Below are positions 59,594-64,000 of a DNA stretch of 64,000 nucleotides, piece by piece. The DNA lies in NCBI GenBank assembly GCA_030844895.1, contig CM061233.1, forward strand, positions 32,360,310 to 32,424,309. Direction: 5' to 3'. Numbering within the stretch: position 1 is the first letter of the stretch; every line of letters starts with the position of its first letter. The notes under the pieces were generated by a model that ran no database searches, was not told the DNA's origin, and saw only the letters and a program-made list of their open reading frames with translations. Position numbers and translations under genes: made by a program. Source of the DNA: Ambrosia x helenae. Its lineage: Eukaryota > Streptophyta > Magnoliopsida > Asterales > Asteraceae.

Positions 59594-62500
59594 ATGGCTG
59601 ACCAGACTGAGAATATTGAGACTCCAGTTGAGAATGTGGTTATAGATCCAGTTCCAGAGAATGTTCAAGAGGCTGAATCATCTACACCGATAAGCTGGAT
59701 GTTTGAGAAAACACACAACTGCTGTGCTTATCTTGGCGATGTTGAAAAGAATGTAGAGTTTACTGGTATCATTGAATTCTTGAAGAGGAGCAGAGTTGTC
59801 TATGCTTTAGCTACTCCGACTATCATTTACAAAGACATCATTGAAGATTTCTACAAGAATGCGAAGTATGATTTCTGGGATAATCAGACCATCATAAAGA
59901 GCAAGATACAAGACATGGAGATGTTTATTACAGAGTCTGATATTAGAGAAGCGCTCCAGATTAATTTTGAAGTGAGTGAAGATCCCAGGGAGTTATCTTG
60001 GACAGAACAGAAGGCATGTTTCCTTAGAATGAAGTATAAGGGAGCAATTACTGATGGTTCGATGTACAAAGGGAAATTGAGTGTGCAGTTTAAATACTTT
60101 GCACATGTCATCATTCATGTGTTTGGCTGTGTTAGTGGAGGATATGATGTCATGAGAAGTAGCTTAAGTTCGTTGATGGTTGCGTTGACTCTCAACAAAC
60201 CATTCAACGTATCTGGAATGATTCTGGATCACATGCTGGAGATGTTAAAGGGGTTGAAGAAGAAGTATTTCATGTTATATCCTAGATTCCTGATGATGAT
60301 CTTTGATCACAAGTTTCCTAATTTGAGGAAGGATCCGACACAGATACTTGGTCAAGATCATATGAACATTCGTACATTGGTAAGAATGAAGGGCTACAAG
60401 GGTGTGCCAGACAATGAAAAGCCACCTCACAGGAGATTATTTGGAGCCTTAGCTAAAAAGGATTACACTGATCCTGGAAAGAACAAGGCTAGGCATCCTG
60501 AGAGCGATTCTGATAATGATGATCCATTGGTTTATGCTGATGCTAGTACCAAGAGGAAGAGACAGGTAGTTAATCCAGGAGCCAAAGGGAAGGGTAAGGG
60601 AAAGACTGATCAAGGGAGCTCTAAGCAACAGGTGGTGAGAAAGAAAACAACTGCTAAGAAAGGTACTGGTTTGGTGGATGAAGAATCAGTGGATTCAGAA
60701 GAAACTGAGGTAGAAGAACGATGGGATTATGATGCTGAGAATGTTAGGACCACCAAACGTAAGGCCACTATGGTTGGTGAGTCTGAATCTTTAATCAAAT
60801 CAATTGAGGAAGCTGAGAAAAGAAAGAAGTCGTTGAATGTTGAAGATGAAGGATTAGGCATTGACATGGATGAGTTGAATACTGGAGAGACTGTGGTAGT
60901 AAACTTGCCCAAGCCTAAGCACAAGACCATGTCTAAGAAGACAAGTACTAAGCAGTTGAGAGAGAAAGAATTAGCACAACTTTTGAAGGGAAAAAGAGTA
61001 CCCGATGCTGGTACGTCATCGAAGCTGTCTTCACCAGTCACTAAAAAGCAAAAGAAATCTAAAGAGGCAGAGACTATATCAGCTGATCAATTAAATGTTG
61101 CACTGGATAATGTACTTGACATGTTTAGAAAGCCTCAGAAAGAAAAGGAAGTTGAAGTTTAGCCATCTAGATCCAAATCTAAGAAGGTCACTGTGGATGA
61201 TGATGTAATGAAGCAGGTGAACAAGAAAATGGAGAACATGATGAAGATGATAGTGGCTCAACAAGCTGAAATAGCCAAGTTCAAGCAGAATGAAGAAAAG
61301 ATGCTTCAGATAGTGATAGCTTCTAAGTCAAATCAAGATGAGATTAATGAGAAGGTTAAGAAGCTTGAAGCAAAGAATAAAAAGCTTGAGGGTAAATGTT
61401 CAAGAAACAAGAACAGGATAAAGTTGATCAAAGAAGACAACAAAGAACTAAAGGCTGAGAACAAACGCCTTAGTGATTTGATTGATGATTTGTACAATGT
61501 TGCACCCAAGTTGAAGGAGGGAGAAGAAGATAAAGAAGAAGAAGAAGAAGAGAAAGTTGACTTTGAACCGTCTGAATCGGACGAAGAAAAAGATGATGAT
61601 GAGGATGATGAAGAGTCAGAGAAAAGTGATGATGAGGATGATAAGAATGATGATGATGATGATGCAGAAGGGTCTGGGAGTCAGAAAGAGGATGATAGTG
61701 GTAGTGATGATGATAATGATGGAGGAGATGATACGTCAAAGTTTACGTTTGAAGAAAGAACACCTAAAAAGAAGAATGCTGGAGAATCAAGTTCGAAGAA
61801 AAAGAAAGGTGAGAACGTTGATTCAGATGAGAGTATCTTCTGGAATGAAAAGGTGAGATCTTTATCAGATGATGCTAAACAAGTATATGTAGATATGTTG
61901 GAAAGAAGAGAATGGACTATTGAGTTCACAGGATGTTTTGCTGAGATATTCCAAACAGATGACATGAGATATGAATTGGAATACAATGATCCTGATCTTG
62001 AAGAAGGTGAAGTACCTGCTTCTGTGGCAAAGGAAATTCTGGATGGACTTGCACAGAGAGTAGGGAAAACATTTGAGGAGTTTATTGTAGATGAATCGAT
62101 TCCAGATATTTCTGAAAAGGATATTGGAAGTCACTCAGATGACAAGAATACTCCTAAGCTTGATGAAGTGGAAGTTGAAGACATAACGCATGAAGAATTT
62201 CCACAGTACTTCAGACAAACTGATGAAGATGAGATATTTCCTGATTTTACTGAGACACCAAACATTTCGGCAAAGAAAAAGGCACAGCAAAGAAGTGCAG
62301 AGTTTGTAGAGAAGGTGTTTGGTGCTGATAAGCAAGAGTCTTCAAATCAATCTGATGAATTGAAGAGTTATTTGAAGAAATTAAGAGAAATGGATGAAAA
62401 CCGACCAAAGCCTGAAGCTCAAGGAAACTTCTATAGATTTCACAATGCCAAGTTCAAAGGCAGAGCTCTTGGGTGGTCATATTTGGGCAGGCTGAAGTGT

Positions 62501-63229
62501 ATAGCTGCTAAATGGGAAACAGGGATCTTGTACTTTAACAGATTCATTGATTTGCTAACTCTACCGTACTGGGCGGTCAGAGATTTATGCAGATTCCCTA
62601 TGTCAGGTGCTTCAGTGAACGGTACACATGTCGGTTGGTGTGCAGACAAGCTGGTTTGGGAAAGTAGAACGAGATGGAATAGATTCAAGCCTCAATATCC
62701 CCGAAGGAAAGTTCATAGGGATATTGATCCTCAAACTAAGCTGAAGCGGGTTACTTTGATATACAAGGCACCTGAAGTGATGAGGAAAATACCTTTGATG
62801 CCCATGCCACACAATTTCAGTGCTGACTTTATTTTCTGGTATTATGATTGGAGGAAGGCTGAAGCAGTGATAGTGTTGAGAGACGGGAAGGATAAATACA
62901 AGCATGTTCATGTATTTGATCCGATGTGGTTGATTAACTGTACTTTTGAAGACATCATCATGCTTTTCTTTAATCCGATTTATTTTGAGCCTAAAGACGC
63001 TGATCAAGCAAAGAAGTATACTTAAGTGGTTGGAGTTTGCTTTGCATATGATATTAATGCGGGGAGTAATTTGGAGAACAAACTTGGCAAGACGGTGAAG
63101 ATGGCAAATGTGTCGAAACCGGTGAAGAGAAAGCTAGAGCCTGAAATGACCAAAGAGCAGAAGAAACAGCTCAGAATTAAGTTGATGAACAAAGCCATGG
63201 ACGAAAACAGAAGACAATCCAATCAATAG
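59594..63229 (+). pseudogene. Element D ORF3, 1,212 codons with two stops
   Basis: The best copy of the third gene: one reading frame broken only by TAG (61160-61162, GAG in B) and TAA (63023-63025, CAA in B). N-terminal conserved domain about residues 35-300 (HNCCAYLGDVEKN, KRSRVVYALATPTIIYKDII, FNVSGMILDHMLEMLKG); basic KRKRQVV and GKGKGK cluster near 315-335; linker; coiled coil about 535-635; Asp/Glu tract about 640-715; conserved C-terminal domain about 944-1205 beginning NFYRFHNAKFKGRALGW; basic end. No signal peptide or membrane helix, so an envelope role is unlikely; a nuclear role is inferred from the basic clusters. It ends 14 bases before the 3' LTR. I do not know its function. Confidence 0.85.
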
Positions 63230-63231
63230 TC

Positions 63232-63242
63232 GAGGGGGAGTT
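63232..63242 (+). promoter_or_regulatory. Polypurine tract of element D
   Basis: GAGGGGGAGTT directly before the 3' LTR. Confidence 0.9.
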
Positions 63243-63762
63243 TGTAGATGCGTTTTGCGACTAATGATTGGATATTAACATATGTTAGAGTGCTGATGGA
63301 CAGAATGTGGAACAGACTGGGCGAATGGCGAATGTAGATAAATGTGGGCGAAGGTAGAAAGCTAGTGGGAGAAGGTAGAATGGAATCTGATCAAGTTACA
63401 CATTCGTTCCCTTAACTGGGCGAATGTGGAAGAAGTCCACATTCGACCACATCAACTGGGCGAATGTGCAGACATTATAAATAGATTTTGTGTTTATGCA
63501 ATGTAAAGAGAGTTATTAGTTGTGTGTGTTTTGAGGTTAGGTTCCAGGTTTGTTTGAGAGTGTCTGTAATTGATCTAGATTAACCAAAGTGTCATTGTAA
63601 TCAAGTTTATGAACAAGTTAATCTATGAAAAACTTTGAAAATGATATTGATTGTGTTTTGATTTGAGTTTCTATCAGTTTGTTCAAAGCTAGGGTTTCCG
63701 CACCTGGTTTTGTAACTTGTATGATCATTTAATCCTGTTTTAGTCAAAATCTTTCGCTTACA
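63243..63762 (+). repeat. 3' LTR of element D
   Basis: 520 bp with one copy of the 153-bp unit and a 7-bp duplication (GCGAATGGCGAATG) near 63320-63333. TATA at 63475-63484. Confidence 0.94.
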
Positions 63763-64000
63763 TCAGTTATGGACTAACCAGTCGACACGCGGTGCGGGAC
63801 GAGTTACGTGTTGGTTCGCGAGATCAAATATAGGGAAGGTATAACGCGCGCCACGATCTTAGTTTATTTTTTTTATTATTGTTTATTTATTTATTTTCGT
63901 GTATACTGTGTATAAATACTTATTCTAAAAGGACCAAACGAACCGAACCGACTTATGTGTATAAAGTGGCTAATGTAATGATGAAGCGATAAAATGGTTA
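63763..64000 (+). mobile_element. Ty3-type LTR E2, right part
   Basis: TSD TCAGT (63763-63767), then sequence matching E1 14973-15203 almost exactly up to the window end. No gene. Confidence 0.8.

Larger units (their letters stand above)
48401..63762 (+). mobile_element. Structurally complete Sirevirus-like element D
   Basis: Both LTRs, primer site, gag, pol, spacer, ORF3 and polypurine tract, flanked by TSD TCAGT, inserted in LTR E2. Apart from a 153-bp duplication in the 5' LTR and a 7-bp one in the 3' LTR, the LTRs differ at about three sites by eye, so the insertion is young. Gag, pol and ORF3 carry stops and frameshifts. Same subgroup as B in coding sequence. Confidence 0.94.

Noticed and set aside
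59594..63229. ORF3 as a retroviral envelope
   Set aside because: No signal peptide, membrane helix or fusion-like segment; basic and acidic composition suggests a nucleus-type protein.

Overview
This window is plant nuclear heterochromatin made almost entirely of nested LTR retrotransposons. I see no host gene. The coding style (Ty1/copia polymerase with YVDD reverse transcriptase, tRNA-iMet primer sites, long TATA-bearing LTRs, tRNA-like SINE pieces) indicates an angiosperm. The long CCHC Gag resembles composite-family (Asteraceae) Sirevirus-like elements from memory, but that assignment is tentative. A run of exactly 100 N at 31217-31316 is a scaffold gap, so the two halves may not be truly adjacent.

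Layout. Element A (minus, 1-12368) is a Sirevirus-like Ty1/copia copy with LTR, gag and pol. Its reverse transcriptase is split by a 3.1-kb Ty3-type solo LTR (1362-4444). A abuts a broken ORF3 fragment of another minus-strand copy, G (12369-13842). Next is a Ty3-type LTR, E1 (13843-15390), which continues at 30798-31216 after being split by element B (plus, 15391-30797), a structurally complete copy. After the gap, H (31317-35068) is a Ty3-type remnant with a broken gag and a 2.6-kb 3' LTR, lodged in ORF3 of element C (minus, 35069-47352). C abuts E2 (47353-48400 and 63768-64000), about 99% identical to E1 by eye. E2 is split by element D (plus, 48401-63762, TSD TCAGT), the second structurally complete copy.

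The four Sirevirus-like copies share one plan: LTR, iMet primer site, motif-rich leader, very long gag, pol, about 2.3-2.5 kb spacer, a third gene (ORF3, about 1,200 codons), polypurine tract, LTR. Only B gag is fully open. All four pol genes and all ORF3 copies carry frameshifts or stops, so every copy appears non-autonomous.

The most interesting signal is an apparent splicing-based expression system. All four copies have a GTAAGT donor in mid-gag and a TGTGCAG acceptor just before protease, both in codon phase 0, while the gag-stop-to-pol frame differs between copies. ORF3 in B, C and D is preceded by what looks like its own promoter: a motif array, a TATA box, a donor 143-145 nt downstream, an internal polypurine tract about 120 nt into the intron, a second motif array, and an acceptor at or just before the ATG. 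Arrays of a GGNCGAA / TTCGNCC motif occupy the LTRs, the gag leader and the ORF3 upstream region. ORF3 looks nuclear rather than envelope-like (basic clusters, coiled coil, acidic tract, no membrane segment), and I suggest, as inference only, a regulatory partner of those motifs.
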